The translations under genes were made by a program, and so were the position numbers. 64,000 bases of DNA from Alitta virens (Eukaryota; Annelida; Polychaeta; Phyllodocida; Nereididae), in the NCBI GenBank assembly GCA_932294295.1, contig OW028579.1, positions 7,996,370 to 8,060,369 on the forward strand, given 5' to 3'. Positions 1-11,567 of the stretch are shown here, one piece after another. Under the pieces are notes generated by a model, which saw nothing but the letters and a program-made list of their open reading frames with translations, searched no databases and was not told the origin of the DNA. The first letter of the stretch is position 1. Each line of letters starts with the position of its first letter.

Positions 1-43
1 TTTTTTTTGGTTCAATCTATCAACAACATTTTGGTCTGAGTAA

Positions 44-760
44 GCAATTCAGGCTTTAAGAGTGATAAGAAAAATTTAGGACCTAAGCTGTTTGATGAAG
101 GTAATTGCCCTATTACAGTAATGAAGTACTACCCAGAGGACATATATGTGCAAAATATGAATGAAATTGGAGACTTTCTTCCTGCTTTTTTGGGGCGAGA
201 AACATAAATTTACTACTATTCATTGTAAAAATTGCTGACTCAGCGGTCCAGGGTACTGGGAGGTAGGTAGGTCAGCAATTCAGGCTTTATGAGTGATAAA
301 AAAATTCTAGGACCTAAGCTGTTTGATGAAGGTAATTGCCCTTTTACAGTAATGTAGCACTACCCAGAGTACATATATGTGCAAAATATGAATGCAATTG
401 AAGACTTTCTTCCTGCTTTTTTGGGGCGATGCACGTAAACTTCCTAACATTCATTGTAAAAATTGCTGACTCAGCGGTTCAGGGTTGGTAGGTCTTCCCA
501 TTGGATAACATGGGAAAGAGAATTTTGGCTCCAAGTTCGAAACTGGTAAAGGTTGGTGAATAGACATGGTATTCTTTGTAAAGTCCTGATTTTTCTCTAC
601 ATAATGACACCAGTTGCATGAAATTTGGTTGAAAAGAACTCAAGTTAAAAATTATTGAAATTTGTACTGAAAAAAAATTCTAGGGCCTAAGCCTTTTGAT
701 CAAAGCCCTTGCCCTTTTACATTATCATAGTACTCCTTAGAGGACATATCTGTAAAAAAA
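44..760 (+). repeat. Dispersed repeat in three diverged direct copies
   Basis: Copy 1 (about 44-255) and copy 2 (about 274-486) are offset by about 231 bp and share long runs such as GACCTAAGCTGTTTGATGAA and TTGCTGACTCAGCGGT. A third, shorter and more diverged copy lies at about 675-760. The block continues to about 1660 and ends in A-rich tails, which suggests the 3' part of a retroelement-like repeat. No protein-coding frame is preserved. Confidence 0.7.
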
Positions 761-1466
761 ATGGTGAGAATCCAAGCAGTTCTTCTAGTGTTTTTGGTAT
801 TTTTTCATTTTTTGAATTTCAAAAAGTGACAAAAAATTTTCAATGTCTGACGCTTTTCCAAACGGAAAGACCTAGAACATATTGCTAGACATATCTAAAA
901 AGAGAACATTTCAAGGATTCTAAATATGTTTTTGAGATTCCTGTATCTCACTTTGGAGCCGAGATATAAGCAGTCAAAAAATGCAACTTTGGACCCCTGT
1001 ACCACCTAGACCACTTTACCAAATGGGCTCATTTTTGGCATGGTAGTTGTCCTAGGGTAGGACTATAAAAGTGTGAAATTGCAAGTCAATATCATTATTC
1101 CTTCTATGGTTTTCAAAAAAAATTTCATGAAAATTTCGAAATACTTTTTTTCAAAAATTCATAGTTCAGTCAGCAGGCTCACCATTTGGCTCAAACTCCT
1201 TTCTGCACTGCGTATTTGTCTAAGGTATCTTGAGAAAAATTCCCATGGAATTATCTCTGCCCAGTTTCCTAAAACCGTGCTCTTAAATTTGTTTTTTCTT
1301 TTGTAAATTACGCAGAAGTTTCACGAAATTTGGTCATGAAATTTGTGCTGTTCAAAGTGCGCTCTAGCCGTCTATGTGACTTTGAAGGGTTAAAGTCCTG
1401 CCTTTATTAGTTTCTGAGTAATAAGCCTTTACTTCTTCAGAAGAATAATAATAATAATAAAGAATA

Positions 1467-1468
<2 letters not shown>

Positions 1469-1506
<38 letters not shown>

Positions 1507-1550
1507 AAAATAAGACGTACAATAATAAGATAAACTTTCCTTCGGAAAGT

Positions 1551-1606
<56 letters not shown>

Positions 1607-1654
1607 AAAATAAGACGTACAATAATAAGATAAACTTTCCTTCGGAAAGTTTAT
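1469..1654 (+). repeat. Tandem poly-A plus 50-bp hairpin unit, two copies
   Basis: A 36-nt poly-A run is followed by a 50-bp unit at 1505-1554. A 50-nt poly-A run then precedes an identical copy at 1605-1654. Each unit contains a perfect 9-bp stem (AAACTTTCC/GGAAAGTTT) with a TTC loop, at 1532-1552 and 1632-1652. The identity points to a recent duplication, or to an assembly artefact at the poly-A. Confidence 0.85.
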
Positions 1655-2004
1655 AATAAACTAAAATAGGAGGAATACTTGATAGTATGCCATAATATCC
1701 TTAATTTACAATATGCTGAAAACGGTAGGCCCAGTTTTACCACTACATGTATTGTCAATGCTAAGGGATAGGCTCGTTTTTATTTCTTTTTACACCTTTT
1801 GTACCATTTTCCTCACATTAGCAATATTTTTCTGGGAGCTCTTGATAGCACAAGTAATAGTTGAGAAGGTAATGAAATTACATCCAGTCAGTAGTCTATA
1901 TATCCCACAATAATCTGTTCATCATCGAATTGCCTCTTGACTTCATCCAGACATTAACATGTCATTTGAGGGACCTTATTTCTATGCTACAAAAGTGACC
2001 CAAG

Positions 2005-2115
2005 TACCGTAAAGGAGGGTATTATTGACACTCACATTAGAATGTTAACAATTTGGTTAAACTAATTGAAGTGTCGATAATACCCGCCCTGTCGATAATA
2101 CCATCCTTGACGGTA
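2005..2115. mobile_element. MITE with about 26-bp terminal inverted repeats, copy 1
   Basis: The left end TACCGTAAAGGAGGGTATTA pairs with the inverted right end, which reads TACCGTCAAGGATGGTATTA; about 23 of 26 bases match. The centre is AT-rich and non-coding. The ends fall at TA, as expected for TA-targeting elements. A second copy lies at 7683-7781. Confidence 0.65.
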
Positions 2116-2184
2116 ATTACAACTATACCCTCGATATCACAATCATAAACTGTAACATGTGGTAATAATACCTTTCATTTCTGC

Positions 2185-2271
2185 TAGTAGTAATAGTAGT
2201 AGTAGTAGTGGTAATAGTAGTAGTAGTAATAGTAGTAGTAATAGTAGTAATAGTAGTAGTAGTAGTAGTAA

Positions 2272-2321
<50 letters not shown>

Positions 2322-2322
2322 A

Positions 2323-2354
<32 letters not shown>

Positions 2355-2397
2355 ATAGTAGTAGTAGTAATAGTAGTAGTAGTAGTAGTAGTAGTAA

Positions 2398-2432
<35 letters not shown>

Positions 2433-2565
2433 ATAGTAGTAGTAGTAATAGTAGTAGTAGTAGTAGTAATAGTAGTAGTAGTAGTAGTAGTAATAGTAGT
2501 AGTAGTAGTAGTAGAAGTAGTAGTAGTAGTAGTGGTAATAGTAGTAGTAGTAATAGTAGTAGTAA

Positions 2566-2597
<32 letters not shown>

Positions 2598-2643
2598 ATA
2601 GTAGTAGTGGTAGTAGTGGTAGTAGTAATAATAGTAGTAGTAG
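2185..2643. repeat. (AGT)n microsatellite, about 460 bp
   Basis: Trinucleotide AGT with AAT, GGT and one AGA interruption. It yields long spurious Ser, Val, Thr or Leu open frames on both strands. No splice or start context supports coding. Confidence 0.97.
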
Positions 2644-3495
2644 TTTCTTTTTTGGGACCAATATATTGATAGTGCATCATTGCTCTGAGGTCAATGGTTC
2701 TACTGTAGATTGTCTGCCACTACTACTGGTAGTGGTTCATGAAGTCAAATGAAAGCATTAACCTAGTATTGGCAGTTAATCGTTCTTATAAGACTATTGT
2801 GCCTTTAAACTATGCATCAGTTGACAAACGATTAGCCCATTGGCTAATATTTGCAAGTTCCAAGTGATACCAGACCATGACAAACTCATATTAGGAACAT
2901 ATTTGGTCAAATGTTGCCCATATATGGTCAGTAGCAAGCTGCCATTGCCAGATATGATTGGACGTCGACCCATTCTGACCCCAACTAGGATTGCATGCCA
3001 ACGCAATCTTGCCCCTTACTCGGATTGCATGCAGACGCCAGTGGTCTTCACAGATACTGCTGCTAATGCCATTTGTTGCATAATATACTCTGATTCGACC
3101 TGTCATTCAAGTAAACTTGTTGCCAACTTGTCTATGGGGTTAAATGACATGAATTTACGCTGATTTACCATTGGCATACATGTATTCTGGCTCAGCTTAG
3201 AGGTGCTGGAAGGTTGGCTGAGGTCTATATGCCCAAATCGACGTCAGTGGAGTAGCTGGACCTTGTGAAATAGGGGGGGGGAAGAGGGGGGCATGGGGGG
3301 ACCTTTTTCCATGGGGGGCCAAGGTCTGGATCAGGGGGACCGACTGGAAAATGCACTCAGCATTTAATCGGCCGTTATCCTACTCGAGATGATCCAGCGA
3401 TGGACCTTATGAAATATATTTTGTATAAACCAGAACAAAGGTCATTGCTGTGCTGCTAAACATGAAAGATCTGCAAAACATGGTTGACCATCATA

Positions 3496-3505
3496 GCGCC
3501 ATCTA
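3496..3505. promoter_or_regulatory. GCGCCATCTA motif (1 of 4)
   Basis: Inverse reads TAGATGGCGC, matching the 3' core of the CTCF consensus. Further copies at 18717, 26519 and 42590. Confidence 0.3.
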
Positions 3506-5493
3506 CAATTCGACATAGCAAATGTAAGGCGAGTATATATGCAGGTATCTCTCCCTGATTAATATGTTTCACATTGATAAATATTGTTGACAATTATGTT
3601 TTCCCTAGTGGAGTTGATTGATGAATATTGTTGACAATTATGTGTACCCTAGTGGTTTCAAAAATCACAAAAATACTATATTATCTAAAATTATTAAATT
3701 TAGAGAGCATGTATTCTATGCACCATGGGTACTGAATATAACACACAACATAACAGCAGAAATAATTGAATACTAAAGATTGGATATTGATAAACAATTT
3801 GGTACTGAGTCTGAATGCATTGTTTTTGGTAGAGTAACAAGGAAATTCAGCAATACTGTAATAAATAAAATAAAATGACAGTATTGTCGACCAAAGCCAG
3901 GCTTTCTGCAATAAACCCATAATTTCAATGTTCCCTATGTTCCCAAAGTATGTGAGACAAGCCAATCTGTCACCAAAGAAATGGGACTGGCTAAGTAAAA
4001 TTTACTGTCAAATCACTTCATTGATGTTTCAGTCTTTCAGGCCACATAACTTAGACAATTCACCTTATCCTATAGTGATTGTAGTATGGCAAATGGATAG
4101 AATGGTGCAGGGATGATGCCACTGTAGCATACATTTGTTGTTGGTTAAATCCAATTTGCCAATAAATACCAAAATGAGCTAAATGCTAGAGGTCAACTGG
4201 GGTATATTTGGCCACCCGTGGTAACTTTGGCTGCGTATGAAAAAAGAGATTTTGTTGACTCTCACTCTGAATTGGCTCAATAGGTAACTTATTTTGCATA
4301 AATATGACCTATAATATATAAGCTCCCTAAAAGGTCTAACCCCCCCCCCCCCCCCCTTGGCTACGCCACTGCAAATCGTCTACATCCATCATATACAGTA
4401 GCAGAAGCACAACTTTCTGAAAATGACTTAAAGCAATGACAATGTAAGCCTATCCACCCTTATTCTTAAGATACTATTAGGTGACCTAGCCTTTTATTTA
4501 GCTTACAACAATGTCTTTCCCCTTTGGATAGTAAAACAAACCAGAGTAAAACAAAGCGCATGTTTTTTTGTTGTTGTTGTTGATGAATTTGATTTTTAAT
4601 CAAATAGAACGACAATTCTTTTCATTGGAATCTTAAGTACTGGATACCCTGGGGATGCGTTTAGATAGCTGGATTGTATTGGTTTTGTACTAGCATATCA
4701 ATACATTGTAGTAGTCTAGTAAAGTATATCTCCCAACGAACCACTTTAAAACAGTTGTCCTGTAAGTAGCATTGTTGATTTCTTGCTCAGACAAGTACAT
4801 CTCTACTAGGACGTAAATTTTTCTTCCATAAATAACTATTAGTTTGACAAATCTCAACATTAAGTTAATTTTGTATTTAAACACACAACTATAACAACAT
4901 CTCAAAAACTGCAAAATGCGCCATCTCTTTGATGCCATGCAGCAAGCTCTGCAACTGTGCAACCATCAGGCCATCAGTGTAAAACTTGCCATCTGGAAAA
5001 ACAAGCTGGTCATGCCATGAACTCTGAACTTTGGATCCAATGTCTGGCAGATGAGATTTGTCTGGATCCTGATTAAATTACTTGTACAGACTGACAATGA
5101 TGAGAAATGCATGAATAGTAGTTGCTATTTCTGTGAGCATTATGATGGAAATGCTCATATGGCTGCTTTCGATGTTTTATGTGATTTTATTTGATGTTAA
5201 ATAGAAGCTTTGCTGTCAGAAATGTGAGCACAGTTGTGTTTTGAAGAAAACATGTTTTGCAAAATTCACAACAAAATTACACAGCTTCAATGGTCTTCCG
5301 ATTGTCGTTGTAAACAAAAATATTGCATACATAAATAAACTGTAGAATCCCCAATCACCACCTTTGGGAATCACTGAAGAAATCGATATGGTCTTAATAA
5401 TTACAGAACTTTTTAATGCTTCGTAATCACAGCTTTTAAACATTTTTGACCAAATGGTCAAGTGCAACTTGCAATGCACACAGTTGTCACTTT

Positions 5494-5551
5494 GATTGAC
5501 AGCTGTCTGTTGAACTGTGACAATTGACAGCTGTCTGTTGAACTGTGACAA
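5494..5551. repeat. Tandem duplication of about 29 bp
   Basis: The unit TTGACAGCTGTCTGTTGAAC plus CTGTGACAA occurs twice back to back. Probably replication slippage. Confidence 0.8.
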
Positions 5552-6473
5552 TGTTTTTGTTTTTAGAATCATTGGCAGACGCATCATCACTGCTCTTAGT
5601 GATTAATTTGGTCTTGGTTTAAAAAAAAAAGTAATCCATGATTTAGCACCGATCCTGTCCTATTGTATCCCTTAAAGAAATAACTGTCTGCATAAAGCAT
5701 GATCAAAACCCCTTTATTTTTGTTCATATTTGCAAGGTGTCCTCCCTACCGAAGTTTCGAAGGAAAAAAAGATACGTTCTAAAAGTAAAAATCAAAACTT
5801 ATAATTACTGGCAAATTTATACATATATGTAGAATGCTGCATGAACCAATATACTTTTTGTTCATCAATTACCTCTTCTTTTTTAGTGAGTAATTTCATA
5901 TCTTTTTTATTTGTTTTCTGCGGACTTGTGGATGTGCATTTCTTGGTGTATACATTGTGTGAATAAAGGTATCATAATGATTATTCAAGTTAAGTCTAAA
6001 AGAAAGAAAGAAAGAAAGAAGAAAGACCAATGGAGGCAACCTCAAAACCTCGGTTACAAAGTTGTCAAATAAATATAAACACGACAATCATAGTACTGTT
6101 GCCTAGATAATACATGCACATTATAAACTTCAATTATCGAAAACTTCAAATGTGAACTGACACAATTCCATTTTAAGTCTGAAATAAAGCTTCAAAAATG
6201 TATCGTCTTCTTCTTCTTTTTATTTTCTTTAAAAACAAAACAAAAAAAAATTATGATTAAGATTTATAGACAAGAAATGAAAAGCTTCAGTTGAAATGTT
6301 ATATGTAAGTACTATGCCACACATAAACCCGATTGAATGCAATTTTCACCAAGTAATTAAATACCTTCTCCGTAAGACTAGCCCATGTTGTCTTTGAGCT
6401 GAAGCATCGAGTCAAAATATTATGACTTGCAAAAGGTCATCAGCTGCTGAACCAACGCACCATGTGACAACAA

Positions 6474-6663
6474 GTGTCAAACTTTTCCTGGCAATGTTTA
6501 TCAACACAAAAGATTGAGACGCATTCTAGGAGTTTTTTTTTTTATACACTTTTCGTAGTTTTTGTTTTTCAAAAGTTTAAAACAATAAAAAAAGTTTATT
6601 TGAATTTTTTTACTTAGTGTGTGTGTATATATATATTATATATTGCCAGGAAAAGTTTGACAC
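6474..6663. repeat. 190-bp element with perfect 22-bp inverted repeats
   Basis: The left arm 6474-6495 (starts GTGTCAAACTTTTCC) and right arm 6642-6663 (ends GGAAAAGTTTGACAC) are exact reverse complements. The 146-bp interior is T/A-rich. It looks like a small non-autonomous element or a cruciform-forming repeat. Confidence 0.75.
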
Positions 6664-7682
6664 ATATAAGACCCACGCATCATATATCTTGCGCTACGGG
6701 GTCTCTATGACCACTAGAGGGAGAAATAATGATGAGATGATATTGTACTTATAGCTATCTTCTTTGCTTTATTTTCGTTTCGTTGTTTCTTTATTTCTTT
6801 TTTAATTCACGTCATTCTCTGAAAATACCTTTCTCATTCAGATGACTGTCTTTCTGTCCGTATATCTCCCACGAAGACACTTTTAACAATTGGTTCAACT
6901 TAAACATTCACCTTAGATACACATCCATAGTTTACAGAGTTCACCTTTGACCTTTGCTTATAACGAGCAAATTTGTCTTAGCTTCAGATCTGTTGACACA
7001 TGGCTCGTAAGACAGCCAGACCGACTGAAAGACATGTTGCAATAAGCCCCACACATCAGTTGCTCTCATGTCAGGTATTTTACCCCAACTTTAAGGACAA
7101 CCAAATATGACTCGGATTCAGACAAATGTTAACATGGATATGGATATGCTAATTTTACAATCTCCTTTGAATTATCTTTAGTGTAACAAATATGATATAA
7201 AAACATTTAATTATTAGTTTAAGAGAGTCTTTAATAATCAAGAGGTTCTAACTTCTAAATTAAATAGTAATTTTTAGTGTCAGTATTTGCTAAGTGATTT
7301 TAATAGCAAGGTAACCCTAAAATGAGGCTCTTCAGCACTGTTGAACCCCACTCAAAGACCATTTCCCAATTAACACCACACGATTTTGGCCTAATATTGA
7401 ATATATGTCGCAATGGGTGTTTTGTCCAATAAACAATGAGAGAATAATCTTTAATCTAACTGCTCATTTAAAACGGCTACTAAATGGTAATTGATTGATT
7501 GCCAATTAAACTTGAAGACTTAATTTGTTAATCTAAACATACATCTTCTCCTATTAGGGACTGACCTTAAGGGATGTCAATGGTCAGCGTTTAAAACAAT
7601 GCGCTAATTTAGTCTTCAACCAATCCACTATTTTATGTAAAAAGAAAATAGAGTCAACGGCTAAATCATCCTCGTTTAACTG

Positions 7683-7781
7683 CGACACTCGCATTAAAAT
7701 GTTAACAATTTTTATTTTTTTAACAAACTGATTTAGGTGTCGAAAATACCCGGCCTGTCGATAATACCCTCCTTTACGGTA
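7683..7781. mobile_element. MITE copy 2, left end decayed
   Basis: It shares the central GACACTCGCATTA and GTTAACAATTT segments and the right end TCGATAATACCCTCCTTTAC with the element at 2005-2115. The left terminal repeat is degraded. Confidence 0.6.
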
Positions 7782-7808
7782 TATTGATAATTGTAATATA
7801 CTTTCTTC

Positions 7809-7984
7809 AGCTAGTCAGTAAGTCAGGCAGCTAGTCAGTCAGGCAACTAGTCAGTCAGGCAACTAGTCAGTCAGGGAGCCAGTCAGCCAGCCAGCCAGTC
7901 AGCTAGCCAGTCAGCCAGCTAGCTAGCCAGCCAGCTAGCCAGTCAGCCAGCTAGTCAACCAGCTAGTCAGCCAGCTAGCCAGTC
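7809..7984. repeat. CAGT/CAGC/TAGC tetranucleotide repeat
   Basis: Interrupted tetranucleotide repeat, immediately left of the second anosmin exon and about 120 bp from its donor. Confidence 0.95.
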
Positions 7985-8106
7985 ATACAAATTACAATCA
8001 TTATCTTTATCTATATATTTTTATCGAGTTGCCGCTAGCTGGCACTGACAATTGAGAAATCGGAAATATTCTTTTGAAACTAGTAAATTTACAACTGTAT
8101 ACTCAC

Positions 8107-8238
8107 ATGTTTGAGATGGGCCAGACACCTGACTCTGCAGCGGGCACTCTCTACATCACCAGCATCACTTGCAGTCAACATGCCCTGACTCAGCAACACC
8201 ACAGAAACGCTCCAAACAGTAATGCTCAACAGATCCAT
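8107..8238 (-). CDS. First exon of a second, tandem anosmin-like gene
   Basis: This 132-nt exon encodes 44 residues and ends in phase 0 at CAT|GTGAGT, exactly like exon 1 of the main gene. The start has a strong context (A at -3, G at +4). Residues 5-22 are a hydrophobic signal peptide. The mature part is AGDVESARCRVRCLAHLKH, 17 of 19 residues identical to the main gene. Ten of those 17 identical codons differ synonymously, a mark of purifying selection over long time. It lies on the same strand 7.2 kb downstream of the main gene's stop, so it cannot be that gene's alternative first exon. No exon 2 equivalent was found in 1-8106. Intron 1 of the main gene is 9.9 kb, so the rest probably lies beyond the left edge. 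Confidence 0.82.
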
Positions 8239-8440
8239 TGTATCACTTTTGAAGATACGTACATTCCATAATTTGGGGTATAAGTACTTTTTCTTGGGCC
8301 AAGTGTATCATTGCTGGCACTTGCAGCACTGGAATGATCATCCTGTTGTATACAAGATACACCACGTGCGCCTTGAACGATCAGCGCCCCTAGCGGTCAA
8401 GAAGAAAGCTGTGTTAGACACATATAAAATCTTAGTAGGC
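8239..8440 (-). promoter_or_regulatory. Putative proximal promoter of the second anosmin gene
   Basis: This region lies directly upstream of the second start codon. On the minus strand it holds a CACGTG E-box within GGCGCACGTGG, a GGGGCGCTG patch, and a weak TATA-like CTTATACC about 40 nt before the start codon. Assignment is by position only. Confidence 0.3.
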
Positions 8441-9061
8441 TTAACACCTACAACTAAGTATAAGAAAATAAGTAAATTAAGGGTCCCAAGTAATAAATTG
8501 AACTTTTTTGTATTTTTGCTTTTTTGTTTTTGTTTTGTCAATCAATATTTTTAAAAATGTTTTACAGCAACTTGATTATATGCAACAAGTGTTTAAAACT
8601 TGTCATCCCTTGAATTATTTGACATTTCTATGTAGACGTCACATTATTACGTCTTATTGGACGTAATACGTTTGCTACGCCACGTCTTCAAAGACAGCCT
8701 TCCTTCTCCTAATTACATTCTAATAAAAGAGTCATTAAATTTCAGCAAATGTTCTGCACAGCCATGACAAGTTAAATTGTGTTAAAGTTCTAAAGGAATC
8801 AAAAATATTTTCATCTCTTCCAAGAAGTGAAAAATCTTAATGAATCGTTAAACAAATCAAGCATTTGACAGAAAAATGGATGGAGGTTGTTGGCAGAATA
8901 ATAATAGGTTTCGTAATGGAGGTTTAATAACTGCATGTTTCCATATCTAGATACCAGTAGTGTAATTTTGCCAAAAGAACCTGTAAAATATTAAAGTGCT
9001 GTAGCCTGTATGTCTATTAAAAATTGCTATACAAGGGATCAAAAATAGGATCTGAAAGAAA

Positions 9062-9158
9062 AGATAGATAGACAGACAGACAGACAGATAGAAAGATAGA
9101 TAGATAGATAGTTAGATAGACCTAACTGTCTAACTAACTAACTAACTACAGTTAGTTT
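9062..9158. repeat. GATA/CAGA then ACTA repeat
   Basis: Compound tetranucleotide microsatellite. GATA and GACA units are followed by TAAC/ACTA units. Confidence 0.93.
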
Positions 9159-11459
9159 AATTAAAAACGGCCCGTCAAATTGACAAAGCTGTCATAGCTG
9201 GCTACTCAAAACCGGATCTAAAAATACATATTTCTTATATTTGCCAAGGTTTATATTTATCTGGTGATAGATGTAAGCCGATCAGTAGCTATAGAAGTGG
9301 ACAGAAGCAGCTGGCTTTAGTATGTTTAGGCCACAGCCAGGTACAGGTTGCAGACAGCTAGTTATAAAACTAAATGTAACTATCTATCTAACCTACTAAC
9401 TAATAAATATGTATGTATGTCCAAAATGACATTTCAAGCGTAAGCTTCTGTACAACTGCAGTGACAATGAAATCGAAATCGATGAAATGGAAGTAGAAAT
9501 AATGTTAAAAAATTAAAATAATAATAATGATAATAAATGTATCATAATAGTAGGAATGAAAAGTAAAAAGTGTCTATCTTGAATGTTAAAAGTATTGTCA
9601 AGAGTAGTTTGGCTGGCACAAACACTGACCAGTCTCATCGTGTGTGATAGTCTTTTGATTGAGGAATATTGTAACTAACGTTAGCAGCTTTGCGCTGACA
9701 TAGCAGTTTACCCGTTTACAGTGTACTCACAAATGTTATAGACTTATGGTATTTTGTATTTTCTAATGCACATTGGAGAAGCCACTTCGAGATTTCTGAC
9801 TTAAAGGTGTTGAGTGAGCTAGCTACATGACTTAACCTGAGTTGGTATATTACCCCATAGCCATGCCCAAAAAGTATTTCAAACTTTTCTTATTATAAGT
9901 TCTAGTTCAGAATCTTGTAAAACATACCTGTCATTATAACGGTGAATTTTAATTATTCTTGTGTAGTACCTTGTATATCATTATAGCAACAGATTTCACA
10001 TATTTTCTACAAATAGTGAGTTGATTTTCCTCACTGCATATTTCCTCATTACAAATCTTAGGGATGTTTTATTTGTCTTCTTCAATTTGTTTAGGTTTAG
10101 CCTGCCCACAAACATTGTTTTACAGTCTTTATCTAGATAGTTTTTGATGCGCTTCATTGCATTGACTTATTTACCTGTCTGATTACATATTTCATCAATA
10201 TGTGCACTAGAGTTTTAAAAAAAAAATTTTTTTATCAAGTTCAATATCTAAGACATTTATAGAATGTGAAGCATGTTATATTATGTCATTCATGCTTAGA
10301 ATTTCATTATCATTTTCATAGGAAGTGTTATATATTATATTGAAATAAAATTCCATCTCATATACACAAAAGGAGTGGGCACTGTACAGTATCCTTGCTT
10401 AACACCCTCCGCATTGTCCAAAGCAAGGGGGCTTAATAATGATCCCTCCGTTCAATATGGGACACCTGTTACTGGCCTTTATTACCAGCTGTGGTCCACT
10501 CCTGAGATTTTCCCCTTAGACTTCTCATAAAGTCCAAAGCAGTCTCTGTTTGTGATTAGAATAAAGAGCATATATAGCCACTGGATGCCTTGCTATAGAA
10601 GTTCTTTTGTATCAAGGAAAAGGCAAAGAAAATCGCTATCCTATGAGCAAGAAATTTTTTTTTTAATAAACGAAAGCAGAAAGAAGTGACTAAGAAGAAA
10701 AAGATTTAAAAAAGTCACTTATAAAGTCCATGGAGTCTTAGGTTATTGATGGTGTGAAGATCCATATACTCAAATCAATAATTTAATTTTCTTTTATAAA
10801 TGTGTACAGCATAGAGCTGGGAGTAAGATACCGCAACAGAAGCTGCTAAGTTGGCCTGAAGGTTGTGAGTCCGATTCTTTCCTTACGAATACGACCATGA
10901 AATTATTGTATGAAAAAAGGTCTATCTCATGTAAGCAATAATTCAATATCATATTATGCATGCTGAGTACTGTTACATAATACGAATTTCAGATGGATAT
11001 CACTCGCCCAAGGGCGTGTAAATTAATAAGAGCTCTCCTCATTACGTTTGCCCTTGGCAGTGAATATACTGGCTTTCTAGCCAAATGAACATCTTGATGT
11101 TAAAACCAAGTAAGCACTAAAAATGCTCTTCCACTGGAAAATACACACAGTACAAGATTAATTATGAGCGAGTAATGATTGATATTTCACAGATGTTTTG
11201 ATTCTGCTCAATTAATTTGAAGATTAATGCTACCAATGAAAGCCTCAAATGGCCGTGTCAGTCTTTGCTTGTAGAGATAAGGAGAACACATGTTTAATAA
11301 GTGTCAATCACGTGTTTTTCTATCACCAGGTTCCAATGAACCCCTGAAATCCCCTTCAATTAACCCCACCTGGTGGTGAAATGTTTGGGGTTCGGGTTTA
11401 GGGTTAGTTGGGGAAAGTTCAGATATGTTACCCTAAAGTATGAAGTGTGGGGTTTGGTC

Positions 11460-11567
11460 GAGGAGGAGGAGGAGGAGGAGGAGGAGGAGGAGGAGGAGGA
11501 GGAGGAGGAGGAGGAGGAGGAGGAGGAGGAGGAGGAGGAGGAGGAGGAGGAGGAGGAGGAGGAGGAG
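11460..11567. repeat. (GAG)n tract, about 108 bp
   Basis: A perfect, uninterrupted GAG repeat, about 36 units. It is a pure purine strand, so it could form triplex (H-) DNA and gives spurious poly-Glu and poly-Gly frames. The lack of interruptions suggests it is young or unstable. Confidence 0.97.

Larger units (their letters stand above)
2646..8106. other. Presumed intron 1 of the second anosmin gene
   Basis: On the minus strand this lies downstream of the second gene's exon 1. No exon with the C-x4-C pattern was seen. It contains a tandem 28-29-bp duplication (5.49-5.55 kb), a 22-bp inverted-repeat element (6.47-6.66 kb), a MITE copy (7.68-7.78 kb), a CAGT/CAGC/TAGC repeat (7.81-7.98 kb) and short poly-G (3.27 kb) and poly-C (4.34 kb) runs. 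Confidence 0.5.

Noticed and set aside
2123..2752. Long overlapping open frames (Ser, Val, Thr or Leu runs, up to 197 codons) on both strands
   Set aside because: They are translations of the (AGT)n microsatellite. They exist in four frames at once and have no homology or splice context.
4690..5590. Cys-containing minus-strand frames as possible exon 2 or 3 of the second anosmin gene
   Set aside because: The cysteine spacing does not match C-x4-C-x2-C-x3-C, and no phase-0 acceptor/donor pair frames them.
8222..8554. 110-residue plus-strand frame opposite the second anosmin promoter
   Set aside because: No recognisable domain. The region is better explained as upstream sequence of the minus-strand exon.
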